DNA of 64,000 nt, taken from positions 1 to 64,000 of the forward strand of contig NZ_JAAATX020000013.1 of NCBI RefSeq assembly GCF_009908265.2, given 5' to 3'. Below, one piece after another: positions 17,824 to 26,720 of this stretch (within the stretch, counting starts at the first letter, position 1; each line of letters starts with the position of its first letter). The DNA is from Paragemmobacter amnigenus (GTDB lineage Bacteria; Pseudomonadota; Alphaproteobacteria; Rhodobacterales; Rhodobacteraceae). Under the pieces are notes generated by a model. It saw only the letters and a list, made by a program, of their open reading frames with translations. It was not told the origin of the DNA and made no database searches. The position numbers were made by a program, and so were the translations under genes.

Positions 17824-18885
17824 ATGAGCCAGCCACAGGAATTCGAGAAGGTGCTCGACCAGAGCGCGACGGGCGTCGCGCAGTTCGAGGACCACAAGAG
17901 CGGCCTTCGCAAGTTGCAGCATTTCCTGCATTCGAACCCGGCCGCCGTGCCGATGATCGTTCTGGTCGCGCTGATCATCATCTTCGGCTTCGCGCGGGGC
18001 GAGCGGTTCTTCTCGGCCTATACGCTGACGCTGATCATGCAGCAGGTGGCGGTGGTGGGCATCCTTGCCGCGGGGCAGACGCTGGTGATCCTGACGGCTG
18101 GGATCGACCTGTCCATCGGGGTGCTGATGGTCTTCGCCTTTGTCATTATGGGCAACTTCGTGCTGGCCTACGAGATGCCCGCGATGGTGGCCATCCTTGC
18201 GGGTTTCCTGATCGCGGGGGGCGGGGGCGCGCTGAACGGCTATCTGGTGTCGCGCCTGAAGCTGCCGCCCTTCATCGTGACGCTGGGCACGTGGAACATC
18301 ATCATGGCGATCTGTCTGATCTATTCAGAGAACGCCACGATGCGAGAGGCCGACCTGACGGCCGTCACCCCTTGGCTGCATGTCTTCGGCATCAGCTTCA
18401 AGATTGGCGGCGCGGTGGTGACTCTGGGTGTGGTGGCGATGCTGACGTTGTACGTCGCCCTCTGGTACATGCTGAACAACACGGCCTTCGGGCGGCACAT
18501 CTATGCGGTGGGCGATGATCCGGATGCGGCGGATCTTGCCGGGATCCGGACCAATCAGGTGCTTTTGAAGACCTATACGCTGGCCGGTCTGATCGCGGGG
18601 CTTGCGGCATGGGTGTCGATCGGGCGGAACGGGTCGATCTCGCCTTCCACCGTCGTCACGGACTTCAACCTGCAGGCCATCACGGCGGCGGTGATCGGGG
18701 GCATCTCGCTGTTCGGGGGGCGCGGGTCCATTCTGGGCGTGCTGTTCGGGACGCTGATCGTGGGCGTGATGAGCATGGGTCTGAACATGCTGGGCGCGGA
18801 CCCGCAGTGGAAGGTGCTGCTGACCGGTATCCTGATCATCGGCGCTGTCGCCATTGACCAGTGGATCCGCAAGGTTTCGGGCTGA
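17824..18885 (+). CDS. frcC: Sugar ABC transporter permease (FrcC-like)
   Basis: 353-residue permease of the branched-chain/ribose (BPD_transp_2) family. The first 45 residues are cytosolic and acidic; then come 8-10 hydrophobic segments. The family motif is clear: AAGQTLVILTAGIDLSIGVLM near residues 79-99, and AVGDDPDAADLAGI near 222-235, the cytosolic loop that contacts the ATPase. LFGGRGSILGVLFGTLIVGV lies near 297-316. It is preceded by a 127-bp gap after frcB with one strong hairpin, and 13 bp separate it from the ATPase gene. Confidence 0.92.
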   Translation: MSQPQEFEKVLDQSATGVAQFEDHKSGLRKLQHFLHSNPAAVPMIVLVALIIIFGFARGERFFSAYTLTLIMQQVAVVGILAAGQTLVILTAGIDLSIGVLMVFAFVIMGNFVLAYEMPAMVAILAGFLIAGGGGALNGYLVSRLKLPPFIVTLGTWNIIMAICLIYSENATMREADLTAVTPWLHVFGISFKIGGAVVTLGVVAMLTLYVALWYMLNNTAFGRHIYAVGDDPDAADLAGIRTNQVLLKTYTLAGLIAGLAAWVSIGRNGSISPSTVVTDFNLQAITAAVIGGISLFGGRGSILGVLFGTLIVGVMSMGLNMLGADPQWKVLLTGILIIGAVAIDQWIRKVSG

Positions 18886-18898
18886 GGGAGGAGAGATC

Positions 18899-19672
18899 AT
18901 GGCTGAACCCATTCTGACCGCGCGGGGCCTGACCAAGCGCTATGGGCGCGTCACGGCGCTGGATAACTGCGACTTCGACCTTTACCCCGGCGAGATTCTG
19001 GCCGTGATCGGGGATAACGGGGCGGGGAAATCGACGCTGATCAAGGCTTTGTGCGGTGCGGTGGTGCCGGATGAGGGCGAGATCAGGCTGGACGGGAAAC
19101 CCGTCCAGTTCACCAACCCGATGCAGGCGCGGGAAGCGGGGATCGAGACGGTCTACCAGAACCTCGCGCTGTCGCCCGCGCTGTCGATCGCGGACAACAT
19201 GTTCATGGGGCGGGAAATCCGCAAGCCCGGCGTGATGGGGTCCGTGCTGCGGATGCTGGACCGCAAGGCGATGGAGAAGGTGGCGCGCGAGAAGCTGAGC
19301 GAGCTGGGTCTGATGACGATCCAGAACATCGGGCAGGCGGTGGAGACGCTGTCGGGTGGCCAGCGGCAGGGCGTGGCCGTGGCGCGGGCGGCGGCCTTCG
19401 GGTCGAAGGTCGTGATCATGGACGAACCCACCGCCGCCTTGGGCGTGAAGGAAAGCCGGCGCGTGCTGGAACTGATCCTTGACGTGAAGAAGCGGGGGCT
19501 GCCGATCATCCTGATCAGCCACAACATACCCCATGTGTTCGAGGTGGCGGATCGCATCCACATCCACCGACTGGGCAAGCGGCTGTGCGTGATCGATCCG
19601 AAGGAATACACGATGTCGGACGCGGTGGCCTTCATGACCGGCGCGAAGGTGCCGGAGCATGTGATCGCGTGA
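18899..19672 (+). CDS. frcA: Sugar ABC transporter ATPase (FrcA-like)
   Basis: 257-residue single-domain ABC ATPase. Walker A GDNGAGKST at residues 38-46, signature LSGGQ near 151-155, Walker B VVIMDEPTAAL near 170-180, and the switch His in LISHN. Most CUT2 ATPases (RbsA, MglA) are fused doublets of about 500 residues; the single-domain length is typical of FrcA. The ATG is preceded by GAGGGAGGAGA. Strong terminator 24 bases after the stop, so the transcript is frcBCA; a kinase gene (frcK) found downstream in rhizobia is absent here. Confidence 0.93.
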   Translation: MAEPILTARGLTKRYGRVTALDNCDFDLYPGEILAVIGDNGAGKSTLIKALCGAVVPDEGEIRLDGKPVQFTNPMQAREAGIETVYQNLALSPALSIADNMFMGREIRKPGVMGSVLRMLDRKAMEKVAREKLSELGLMTIQNIGQAVETLSGGQRQGVAVARAAAFGSKVVIMDEPTAALGVKESRRVLELILDVKKRGLPIILISHNIPHVFEVADRIHIHRLGKRLCVIDPKEYTMSDAVAFMTGAKVPEHVIA

Positions 19673-19695
19673 CGCGACGGTGAACGAGGGACAGG

Positions 19696-19724
19696 CGGGG
19701 GGCTTTGGCCCCCCGTTTGTTTTT
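19696..19724 (+). terminator. Rho-independent terminator of frcBCA
   Basis: Eight-bp stem CGGGGGGC/GGCCCCCCG type (19696-19703 with 19708-19715), tight loop, followed by TTTGTTTTT. It lies 24 bases after the ATPase stop. Confidence 0.85.
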
Positions 19725-19805
19725 GGGGATGCTTGGCTTGGAGTGCGAGGAGTGCCGAAAGGTGCCAGTGGCACGTTTCGGCACTCCGCCGGTAGGGCCG
19801 CGCGC

Positions 19806-19896
19806 GTCACGCCGGGGCGGGCGCCCATGGCGCACGTCCCGGTGGGGCGGGACGTGCGCGGGCCGTGGCTTCGGGCCACGGTCCGGAACCTGCCGT
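19806..19896 (+). repeat. Palindromic ~95-nt element, copy 1
   Basis: Begins with GTCACGCCGGGGCGG and ends near AACCTGCCGT. Between these lie three hairpins: GCGCC-CAT-GGCGC (19821-19833), an 11-bp perfect stem (19830-19840 with 19849-19859, 8-base loop) and CCGTGGC-TTCGG-GCCACGG (about 19863-19881). A second copy with the same layout but different arms lies on the opposite strand at 44943-45037. No protein is encoded here. Confidence 0.65.
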
Positions 19897-19925
19897 TGCA
19901 CTTTGTGGCCAAAGAGACGGGGGGT

Positions 19926-20846
19926 TCACCCCTGTAGCGTGGTGACCTTGCGCGCCGCCGCGCGGTCCTTGCCGAGTTTACGCTCGCGCAAGATGATCAG
20001 GATGCCTGCCGTGATGATGATCGCCGCGCCCATGAGCATTGTTAGCGTGGGCATTTCGGCGAAGACGAACCAGCCGATGGCGAGGGCAAAGAGCATCGAG
20101 GCATAGTCGAAGGGCGCGACGAGGGAGGCGTCGGCCTCGCGGTAGCTGGAGGTGAGGAGGATCTGGCCGATCCCGCCCAGAAGCCCCGCGCCGATGAGCA
20201 GCGCGAGTTCGAGGGGCGCGGGGGCGACCCAGCCGAAGGGGATCGTGACGAGCGAGAGCAGCGTGGCGGTCAGCGAGAAGTAGAAGACGATGGCGGGGGT
20301 CTTTTCCGTCTGCACCAGTTTGCGGACGAAGACCTGCGCGAGGGCTGCGAAGACCGCGCCGCCGAGGACGAGCATCGCGCCGAACGCTTCGGTATGGCCT
20401 GCGCCGCCGTCGAGGACGGTCAGGCGCGGGGAAAGGACGATGAGCACGCCGATGAGGCCGAGCGCCACGCAGGAGAGGCGGAAGAGGCGGACGTCTTCGC
20501 CAAGGAACATGGCGGCGAAGACGACGGTCAGCAGGGGCGCGGCATAGCCGATGGCGGTGACCTCGGGGAGCGGCAGGTAACCCAGCCCCGCAAAGCCCAG
20601 ACCCATGGCGCAGGTGCCGGCAAAGCCGCGCCAGACATGGCCCATCGGGTTGACCGCGCGCAGACCTGTCGCAAGTTCGCGGCGCAGCATGAGCCAGAGG
20701 ACGATCACCGGAATGGCGAAGGCAGAGCGGAAGAACACGGCCTGTCCGGCGGGGACATGGTCGGCGGTGGCCTTGATCATCGCGGACATCACGATGAAGA
20801 CGAGGACCGAGCCGAGCTTGAAGGCGATGCCGCGCAGGGGGCGCAT
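19926..20846 (-). CDS. DMT family transporter (two EamA domains)
   Basis: 306-residue inner-membrane protein with ten hydrophobic segments arranged as two EamA repeats (about 1-145 and 155-295). Motifs include RSAFAIPVIVLWLMLRREL near residue 35, LPLPEVTAIGYAAPLLTVVFAAMFLGEDVR-type sequence at the end of the first repeat (residues about 88-117), and a matching PFDYASMLFALAIGWFVFAE in the second. Substrate (metabolite or drug export) cannot be told. Start chosen at 20846 because GGAG lies 6 bases before it; an in-frame ATG at 20867 is the alternative. It is divergent from the adenine deaminase gene. Confidence 0.88.
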   Translation of the reverse strand: MRPLRGIAFKLGSVLVFIVMSAMIKATADHVPAGQAVFFRSAFAIPVIVLWLMLRRELATGLRAVNPMGHVWRGFAGTCAMGLGFAGLGYLPLPEVTAIGYAAPLLTVVFAAMFLGEDVRLFRLSCVALGLIGVLIVLSPRLTVLDGGAGHTEAFGAMLVLGGAVFAALAQVFVRKLVQTEKTPAIVFYFSLTATLLSLVTIPFGWVAPAPLELALLIGAGLLGGIGQILLTSSYREADASLVAPFDYASMLFALAIGWFVFAEMPTLTMLMGAAIIITAGILIILRERKLGKDRAAARKVTTLQG

Positions 20847-20955
20847 GGGGGACTCCGGGGGCTTCATGCGGTTGGACCATCGTTTCGCGGGGGCTGCAAG
20901 GGGGTGGACAGGCGGGGCGGGGGGCGCTTTGCTGGGGGGAAAGGAGATTTGACCC

Positions 20956-22668
20956 ATGCCGCAGATTGCCCCCAAGGCCGCCCTGTCAGACCGCATCGCG
21001 CAGGGGCGGGGCGCGGTTCCGGCGGATGTCGTGCTGCGCGGCGGGCGGGTGTTCGATCTGGTGACGGGGGAACTGGTCGAGACGGATGTGGCGATCTGTG
21101 GCGACACGATCGTGGGGGTGTTCGGGGAGTATCAGGGGCGGCGGGTCGTCGATATGGGCGGCCGCGTGCTGGTGCCGGGGTTCATCGACACGCATCTGCA
21201 TATCGAAAGCTCGCTGGTGACGCCCTTCGAATTCGACCGCTGCGTGACGCCGCGGGGGGTGACGACGGCGATCTGCGATCCGCACGAGATCGCGAATGTC
21301 TGCGGGCTGGAGGGGATCGGGTATTTTCTGGAGGCGTCGGCGCGGACGCTGATGGATATACGGGTTCAACTGTCGTCCTGCGTGCCGTCCACGCATATGG
21401 AGACGGCGGGGGCGCGGCTGGAGGCGGGGGACCTGATCCCGCTGATGGACCATCCGAGGGGCATCGGGCTGGCGGAGTTCATGAATTTTCCCGGCGTGCT
21501 GATGCAGGATGCGGGGTGCATGGCGAAGCTGGAGGCGTGGCAGGGGCGGCATATCGACGGACATGCGCCGTTGCTGCGGGGCAACGACCTGAACGGCTAT
21601 ATCGCGGCGGGGATCCGGACGGAGCATGAGGCGACGTCCGCAGAAGAGGCGCTGGAGAAGCTTCGCAAGGGGATGCGGGTGCTGATCCGCGAGGGGTCGG
21701 TGTCGAAGGACCTGCACGCGCTGGCGCCGCTGCTGGTGGAGCGGTTCGCGCCTTACCTTTGCCTCTGCACGGATGACCGCAACCCGCTGGACATTGCCGA
21801 GCACGGGCATCTGGACCACATGATCCGCACGGCGATCGCGCTGGGGGCAGAGCCTTTGGCCGTCTATCGCGCGGCGTCGCTGTCGGCGGCAGAGGCGTTC
21901 GGGTTGAAGGACCGGGGGCTGATCGCGCCGGGGAAGCGGGCGGATATCGTGGTGCTGGACAGTCTGGAAGGCTGCCATGCCGCGATGGTCTTTGCGGGCG
22001 GGGTGGAGGTGACGGAGGCGGCCTTTGCGGCGCGCGCGATCATCCCCCCGGTGGCGCGGCAGTCGGTGAAGGCGCCGCGCGTGGAGGCGCATCATTTCCG
22101 CTGTGGCGGGAACCGGGTGGAGACGTCGGTGATCGGGATTTTGCCGGGAAAGATCATCACCGAACATCTGACCTTCGACATTGCCCCGGTGGACGGGGAC
22201 AAGCGGCCCGACCTGTCGCGCGACCTGATCCGGATCGCGGTGATCGAGCGGCATGGCAAGAACGGCAACCGCGCGACGGGATTCGTGCAAGGCTTTGGCT
22301 TGCAGCGGGGGGCGATCGCGTCGACCGTCTGTCACGACCACCACAATATCGCGGTGGTGGGGGCGGATTATGCCGACATGGCGCTGGCCGCGAACCGGCT
22401 GGGCGAGATCGAGGGCGGTTTCGTCCTGGTCGAGGGGGGCCGGGTGCTGGCGGAACTAGCGCTGCCGGTGGCTGGGCTGATGAGCCTTGAGCCGTTCGAG
22501 GTGGTGCGCGAGAGGCTGGTCGCGCTGCGGGCGGCGGCGGCGGGGCTGGGCGTGGTGCTGGAGGAGCCGTTCCTGCAACTGGCATTCCTTGCGCTGCCCG
22601 TCATTCCGCATCTGAAGATCACCGACCACGGGATGGTGGATGTGGATCGCTTTGAAGTGATCCCCTGA
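20956..22668 (+). CDS. ade: Adenine deaminase
   Basis: Converts adenine to hypoxanthine and ammonia in purine salvage. 570 residues, the usual length of the AdeC/Ade amidohydrolase family. N-terminal composite beta domain with [18 protein letters not shown], then the metal-binding signature [18 protein letters not shown] near residues 73-90, [15 protein letters not shown] near 103-117, and DGHAPLLRG near 198-206. The C-terminal Ade-specific domain contains [20 protein letters not shown] and [16 protein letters not shown] good ribosome site (AAAGGAGA) precedes the ATG. It reads together with or just before the ExoD gene, 83 bp downstream. Confidence 0.95.
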   Translation: MPQIAPKAALSDRIAQGRGAVPADVVLRGGRVFDLVTGELVETDVAICGDTIVGVFGEYQGRRVVDMGGRVLVPGFIDTHLHIESSLVTPFEFDRCVTPRGVTTAICDPHEIANVCGLEGIGYFLEASARTLMDIRVQLSSCVPSTHMETAGARLEAGDLIPLMDHPRGIGLAEFMNFPGVLMQDAGCMAKLEAWQGRHIDGHAPLLRGNDLNGYIAAGIRTEHEATSAEEALEKLRKGMRVLIREGSVSKDLHALAPLLVERFAPYLCLCTDDRNPLDIAEHGHLDHMIRTAIALGAEPLAVYRAASLSAAEAFGLKDRGLIAPGKRADIVVLDSLEGCHAAMVFAGGVEVTEAAFAARAIIPPVARQSVKAPRVEAHHFRCGGNRVETSVIGILPGKIITEHLTFDIAPVDGDKRPDLSRDLIRIAVIERHGKNGNRATGFVQGFGLQRGAIASTVCHDHHNIAVVGADYADMALAANRLGEIEGGFVLVEGGRVLAELALPVAGLMSLEPFEVVRERLVALRAAAAGLGVVLEEPFLQLAFLALPVIPHLKITDHGMVDVDRFEVIP

Positions 22669-22751
22669 AGCCGGTCCGCGCCTTTCGGCGGGGTTGCGCT
22701 TTGCCTGTCGCGGCGCGAAAGGTGGGGAGAGTGACGAGGAGTGATTGCCCG

Positions 22752-23411
22752 ATGGGCAGGGGACGCAAGATCGCCAAGAGGTTCAGGGATATCCGGGGAC
22801 CGCAGCCCGAGGGGAAGAGGCGGTTCAGCCAGATCCTCGATGCCATCGGCGCGGATGAACGGCGCGAGCGGGTGTCGGTGTCCGACCTGATGCGGGCCAT
22901 GGATGCGCGGGCGGTGGCGGCGCTGATCCTGCTGTTCGCGCTGCCCAATGTGGTGCCCACACCGCCGGGGACGTCGTCGATCCTCGGGCTGCCGCTGCTG
23001 TATCTGACGGCGCAGATGATGCTGGGCAAGCTGCCGTGGCTGCCCGCCATCATCGCGGACCGGTCGATGACGCGGGGGGATTTCAATGCCTTTGTCGGGC
23101 GGGTGACGCCCCTTTTGGCGCGGGCGGAGCGGTTATTGCAGCCGCGTTTCCTGTTCATCACCTCGGCGCGGGGAGAGCAGGTGATCGGGGGGCTGTGCCT
23201 TGTGCTGGCCATCGTTCTGGCGATGCCGATCCCCTTGGGCAACATGCTGCCCGCGCTGGGAATTTCGCTGATGGCGCTGGGCGTGCTGGAGCGGGACGGG
23301 CTGTGGGTGGTGATCGGGGCCGTGGTGGGCGCGCTGTCCATGGTCATCGTGTCGGGCGTGGTCTGGGCGCTGGCCAAGGCCACGATCTTCCTGATCGTCA
23401 ACGCCTTCTAA
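22752..23411 (+). CDS. ExoD-family membrane protein
   Basis: 219-residue protein of the ExoD family, first known for an effect on exopolysaccharide synthesis and nodule invasion in Sinorhizobium; its molecular action is undefined. Seen: hydrophilic start, then MDARAVAALILLFALPNVVP near residue 50-69, the conserved PTPPGTSSILGLPLLYLTAQMMLG, RSMTRGDF, and two C-terminal hydrophobic hairpins ending at FLIVNAF. Start uncertain: GAGGAG lies 10 bases before the ATG at 22752, and TTG or GTG codons exist upstream. The 3' end overlaps the stop of the convergent histidine kinase gene by 4 bases. Confidence 0.85.
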   Translation: MGRGRKIAKRFRDIRGPQPEGKRRFSQILDAIGADERRERVSVSDLMRAMDARAVAALILLFALPNVVPTPPGTSSILGLPLLYLTAQMMLGKLPWLPAIIADRSMTRGDFNAFVGRVTPLLARAERLLQPRFLFITSARGEQVIGGLCLVLAIVLAMPIPLGNMLPALGISLMALGVLERDGLWVVIGAVVGALSMVIVSGVVWALAKATIFLIVNAF

Positions 23412-24808
23412 TCGCCCTCGGGCAGGGGGAATGTGGCGCGGATGATCTGGCCCCGTCCGGTGGTGGCGGGCTGGAAATCCAGTGCGGCGTCGAAGAGTCG
23501 GGCGATTTCGGCCACCACGGCAAGGCCGAGGCCATGGGTGCCTTGCGGGCCGGATTGCGCCGCGTCGGCGCGCAGGTCGCGGCGGGACAGGAGGCGGGGC
23601 AGGGTGTCGGGCGGGATGCCGGGGCCGTCATCCTCGACCTCCAGCACGGGGCCTGCGGGGGTGGCGCGGGCGCGGACGGTGATGGTGGCGCTGGGGCCTG
23701 CGTAGCGGATCGCGTTGTCGACGAGGTTGGACAGCAGTTCCGCGCAGAGCACGGGGTCGGCGCGGGCGGTGAGGGTGTCGTCCCCCTCGAACCCCAGATC
23801 GTGGCCGTGGCGCGTGGCTTCGGGGATAGCGTCGGCGGTGGTGGCGCGGGCGATGGCGGCGATGTCGGTGGCGGGCAGGGCACGGCGGGCGGCGGCCCCG
23901 TCGATGCGGGCCAGCATCAGCAGTTGCGCCAGCACCCGTTCGGCGCGGATCAGCGCGGCTTCGGCCTTGGCGGCGCTGTCCTGCGCCTCGGGCGGGGCGA
24001 GGCGCGAGACGAGGGCCAGTTGCGCACGGACCGTGGCAAGGGGAGTGCGGAGCTGGTGGCCCGCATTGCCTGTGAAGTTGCGAAGTGCCGCGACCGCCCC
24101 GTCAAGGCGGGACATGAAGCTGTTCATCGCGCCGATCGGGCCTGCCACTTCGGACGGGATATCGGCCTGAAGCGGCGAGAGGTCGTCGGGCGCGCGGGCC
24201 TGAAGGGTGCGCGCCAGCCGGTCGAGCGGGCGCAGCGCCACGGTCACGGTGATCCAGACGATCAGCGCGGCCCCCAGCGCAAGGCCGGACAGGCGCAGCG
24301 CGGAACGGATCAGGATGGCGCGGGCAAGGGCATCGCGGGCGCGGGTGGATTCGGCCACCGTCACGGCGAAGGGCAGCACGTCCTCGCCGGTGGAGACCTG
24401 ACCGGACAGGGTGGCGATGCGGATGCGGGTGTCGCCAAAGCGACCATCGGCAAAGGCGGTATCCTCGGCCCCGCGCGGCACGGTGGGCAGGGTGTCGTAG
24501 CCGGTGAGGAAGCCGTCGGGGCCGTCGATGCGGTAGAAGACCTGATCCTCGGCCGCCGAGGCCAGCATGTCGAGGGCGGAGAAGGGGATGTCGACCTCGA
24601 TGCTGCCCGACAGGTCGACCGTGACGCGTTCGGCGATGGCGAGGGCCGATCCGGCCAGAACACGGTCTGATACAGATTGCGCGGTGCGGCGGGCCTCGAA
24701 CCATGTGTCGGTCAGGGCGATCAGACCCAGCAGGGCGGTGGAGAGAAACAGCCAGATCAGCAGGCGGCGGCGCAGCGACCAGCCGCCGATGGCGGGGGCA
24801 TCCGTCAT
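23408..24808 (-). CDS. tctE: Sensor histidine kinase (TctE-like)
   Basis: 466 residues. TM1 near 12-32, a periplasmic sensor of about 130 residues of the 2CSK_N type (RIDGPDGFLTGYDTLP), TM2 near 165-187, HAMP-like linker, dimerisation box GNAGHQLRTPLATVR with phospho-His251, then ATPase motifs: N box LLSNLVDNAIRYAG, G1 VEDDGPGIP, G2 GTHGLGLAVV. It overlaps the response-regulator gene by 4 bp and should phosphorylate it. The adjacent tricarboxylate transporter genes suggest citrate or a similar carboxylate as the signal, as in Salmonella TctDE; ligand not proven. Confidence 0.92.
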   Translation of the reverse strand: MTDAPAIGGWSLRRRLLIWLFLSTALLGLIALTDTWFEARRTAQSVSDRVLAGSALAIAERVTVDLSGSIEVDIPFSALDMLASAAEDQVFYRIDGPDGFLTGYDTLPTVPRGAEDTAFADGRFGDTRIRIATLSGQVSTGEDVLPFAVTVAESTRARDALARAILIRSALRLSGLALGAALIVWITVTVALRPLDRLARTLQARAPDDLSPLQADIPSEVAGPIGAMNSFMSRLDGAVAALRNFTGNAGHQLRTPLATVRAQLALVSRLAPPEAQDSAAKAEAALIRAERVLAQLLMLARIDGAAARRALPATDIAAIARATTADAIPEATRHGHDLGFEGDDTLTARADPVLCAELLSNLVDNAIRYAGPSATITVRARATPAGPVLEVEDDGPGIPPDTLPRLLSRRDLRADAAQSGPQGTHGLGLAVVAEIARLFDAALDFQPATTGRGQIIRATFPLPEGD

Positions 24809-25479
24809 GGGCTGGCCGGCGCTTCGATGAAATAGCCGATGCCCCGCGCGGTCCGCAGGGCCACGCCATAGGGCGCAAGGCGGCGGCGCAGGCGCGAGAC
24901 ATATTGTTCGATCGCATTGTCCGACAGGGAATCGTCGAGCGAGGTGAGGGACTGGACGATGGTTTCCTTGGACACGACCTTGCCCGCGCGGGTGAAGAGG
25001 AGTTCCAGCAAAGCGAGTTCGCGGGCGGGCAGGTCGATGCCGCCCTGCGGGGTGAAGAAGCGGCGCGAGGTCAGGTCGAAGGTCACCTCGCCCAGCGTGA
25101 GGATCGCGCGGCGCAGCCCTGCCTGACGGCGCAGGAGCGAGCGGACGCGCGCCTCGAATTCGGCGACGTCGAAGGGTTTGGTCAGATAGTCATCCGCGCC
25201 GAGGTTCAGCCCGCGCACGCGATCCTCGGGCGCGCCGCGGGCGGTCAGGATCATCACCGCCGCCTCGTCCGAGCGGGCGCGCAGCGCGCGCAGGACCGAC
25301 AGGCCGTCCATTTCCGGCAGGTTGAGGTCGAGGATGACGAGGTCGAAGCGTTCCGCCGCCGCCAGCGCCTCGGCAGAGGCGCCGTCGTGGACGGCGTCGA
25401 CGGCATGGCCCGACTGGACGAGGAGCGCGGTCAACGCCTCGGCCAATGGCAGGTCGTCCTCGACGAGCATGATACGCAT
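24805..25479 (-). CDS. tctD: OmpR-family response regulator (TctD-like)
   Basis: 224 residues: receiver domain 1-115 with acidic pocket Glu7/Asp8/Asp9, phospho-acceptor Asp51 in VILDLNLPEMDG, Thr in ILTARG and Lys in LTKPF; winged-helix DNA-binding domain about 128-220 (LPARELALLELLFTRAGKVVSKETI, SDNAIEQYVSRLRRRL). The start at MRIMLVEDD follows GGCGGAGGA, which fixes it; the frame continues upstream without use. It is divergent from the periplasmic binding protein gene by 73 bp, where it is expected to act on the transport operon. Target sequence not recognised. Confidence 0.93.
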   Translation of the reverse strand: MRIMLVEDDLPLAEALTALLVQSGHAVDAVHDGASAEALAAAERFDLVILDLNLPEMDGLSVLRALRARSDEAAVMILTARGAPEDRVRGLNLGADDYLTKPFDVAEFEARVRSLLRRQAGLRRAILTLGEVTFDLTSRRFFTPQGGIDLPARELALLELLFTRAGKVVSKETIVQSLTSLDDSLSDNAIEQYVSRLRRRLAPYGVALRTARGIGYFIEAPASP

Positions 25480-25552
25480 GGGTCCTCCGCCGGACAGAGT
25501 AGGGGGGAACGGCGGCGTTGTGAACGGGGCGGTGATGGGGCAAGCTTGACCC

Positions 25553-26608
25553 ATGGGAATTGTCCGTTTTGTCCTGCTGTCGTTGCTTGCCGCCCTGCCC
25601 GCACGGGGAGAGGTGTTCGAATTTGCCGCACCGTCCGGCGGGTCGGGACGCGAGCTGACGGTCTATTCCACGCTGGACGAGGGGTTGGCGGCCCCGCTGA
25701 TCGCGGCCTTCCAGACGCGCTATCCCGATGTTGCGGTCCGGTACGAGGATCTGCTGACCGGCGCGATCCGCGACCGCGTGCGGCGCGAAACCGATGACGG
25801 CGGGGCGACGGCGGATTTCGTCTTTTCCTCGGGGATGGACCTGCAGATGTCGCTGGCCAATGACGGTTACGCGCTGGCGGTGCGTCCGCCCGCGGCCAAG
25901 GACTGGCCCGACTGGGCGCAATGGCAGGACCGTGCCTATGCGCTGACCTTCGAGCCTGCGGTTCTGGTCTATCACCGGCCCAGCTTTCCCGGCGGGCCGC
26001 CGCAATCGCGCAGGGCGCTGATGGACTGGCTTCGCGCGCAGGCGGGACAGGGTGGCGCGGTGGGCACCTATGACATCACCCTGTCGGCGCTGGGCTATCT
26101 GTTCCTTGCGCGGGACGAGGAGCGGTCGGGGGATATCTGGACACTCCTTGCCGCGATGGCGGATGCGGGGCTGGAGGTCTTTCCCACCAGTCAGGAGATC
26201 ATCGACCGCGTGGCCGAGGGGCGGCTGAAGCTGGGATACAACATCCTTGGCAGTTATGCCGCCGATCAGGCGCGGCAGCGGCCCGATCTGGGGCTGGTAT
26301 TGCTGCGGGATTACACCGTGGTCGTGTCGCGGGTCGCCCTTGTGCCCCGCGCGGCGCGGAACCCCGATCTGGGCGAGGCGTTTCTGGGATTCCTGATGAG
26401 CCGCGAGGGGCAGGAGGTGCTGGCGCGCAAGCTGCGCCTGCCTGCGGTCAGTCTGGAAGTGTCGGATGCCGAGTCGGCCCGCGCCATGCAGGCCGCGCTG
26501 GGCGCGCAGTTGCAGCCTGTGGCGGTCAGTCCCGGCCTGCTGGTCTATCTGGATCAGGCCAAGCGGCGGCGGCTGTTGGCAAAGTGGCAGGCTGCGGTGG
26601 GCGGGTAA
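25553..26608 (+). CDS. ABC-type (iron-like) periplasmic substrate-binding protein
   Basis: 351-residue secreted protein; signal peptide MGIVRFVLLSLLAALPARG. The mature part looks like a type II binding protein of the Fe3+/polyamine class (SBP_bac_6/11): ELTVYSTLDEGLAAPLIAAF near 36-55, ADFVFSSGMDLQMSLANDGYA near 83-102, and GRLKLGYNILGSYA near 221-234. No ABC permease or ATPase lies nearby. It sits between tctDE and tctCBA, so a sensor role for the two-component system, comparable to how binding proteins can signal to TctE/BctE kinases, is an attractive inference. Ligand unknown. Confidence 0.82.
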   Translation: MGIVRFVLLSLLAALPARGEVFEFAAPSGGSGRELTVYSTLDEGLAAPLIAAFQTRYPDVAVRYEDLLTGAIRDRVRRETDDGGATADFVFSSGMDLQMSLANDGYALAVRPPAAKDWPDWAQWQDRAYALTFEPAVLVYHRPSFPGGPPQSRRALMDWLRAQAGQGGAVGTYDITLSALGYLFLARDEERSGDIWTLLAAMADAGLEVFPTSQEIIDRVAEGRLKLGYNILGSYAADQARQRPDLGLVLLRDYTVVVSRVALVPRAARNPDLGEAFLGFLMSREGQEVLARKLRLPAVSLEVSDAESARAMQAALGAQLQPVAVSPGLLVYLDQAKRRRLLAKWQAAVGG

Positions 26609-26720
26609 TCCGCGTGTCAGGTTGATGACAGGTTTTTGTGGTCGGGTGAGTCGCAGGGGGCACGAGGAGGTGCCTGCCGCAGGGAATCACCGGCGCAGGC
26701 CGGTTCAGGGAGGAATAGCG

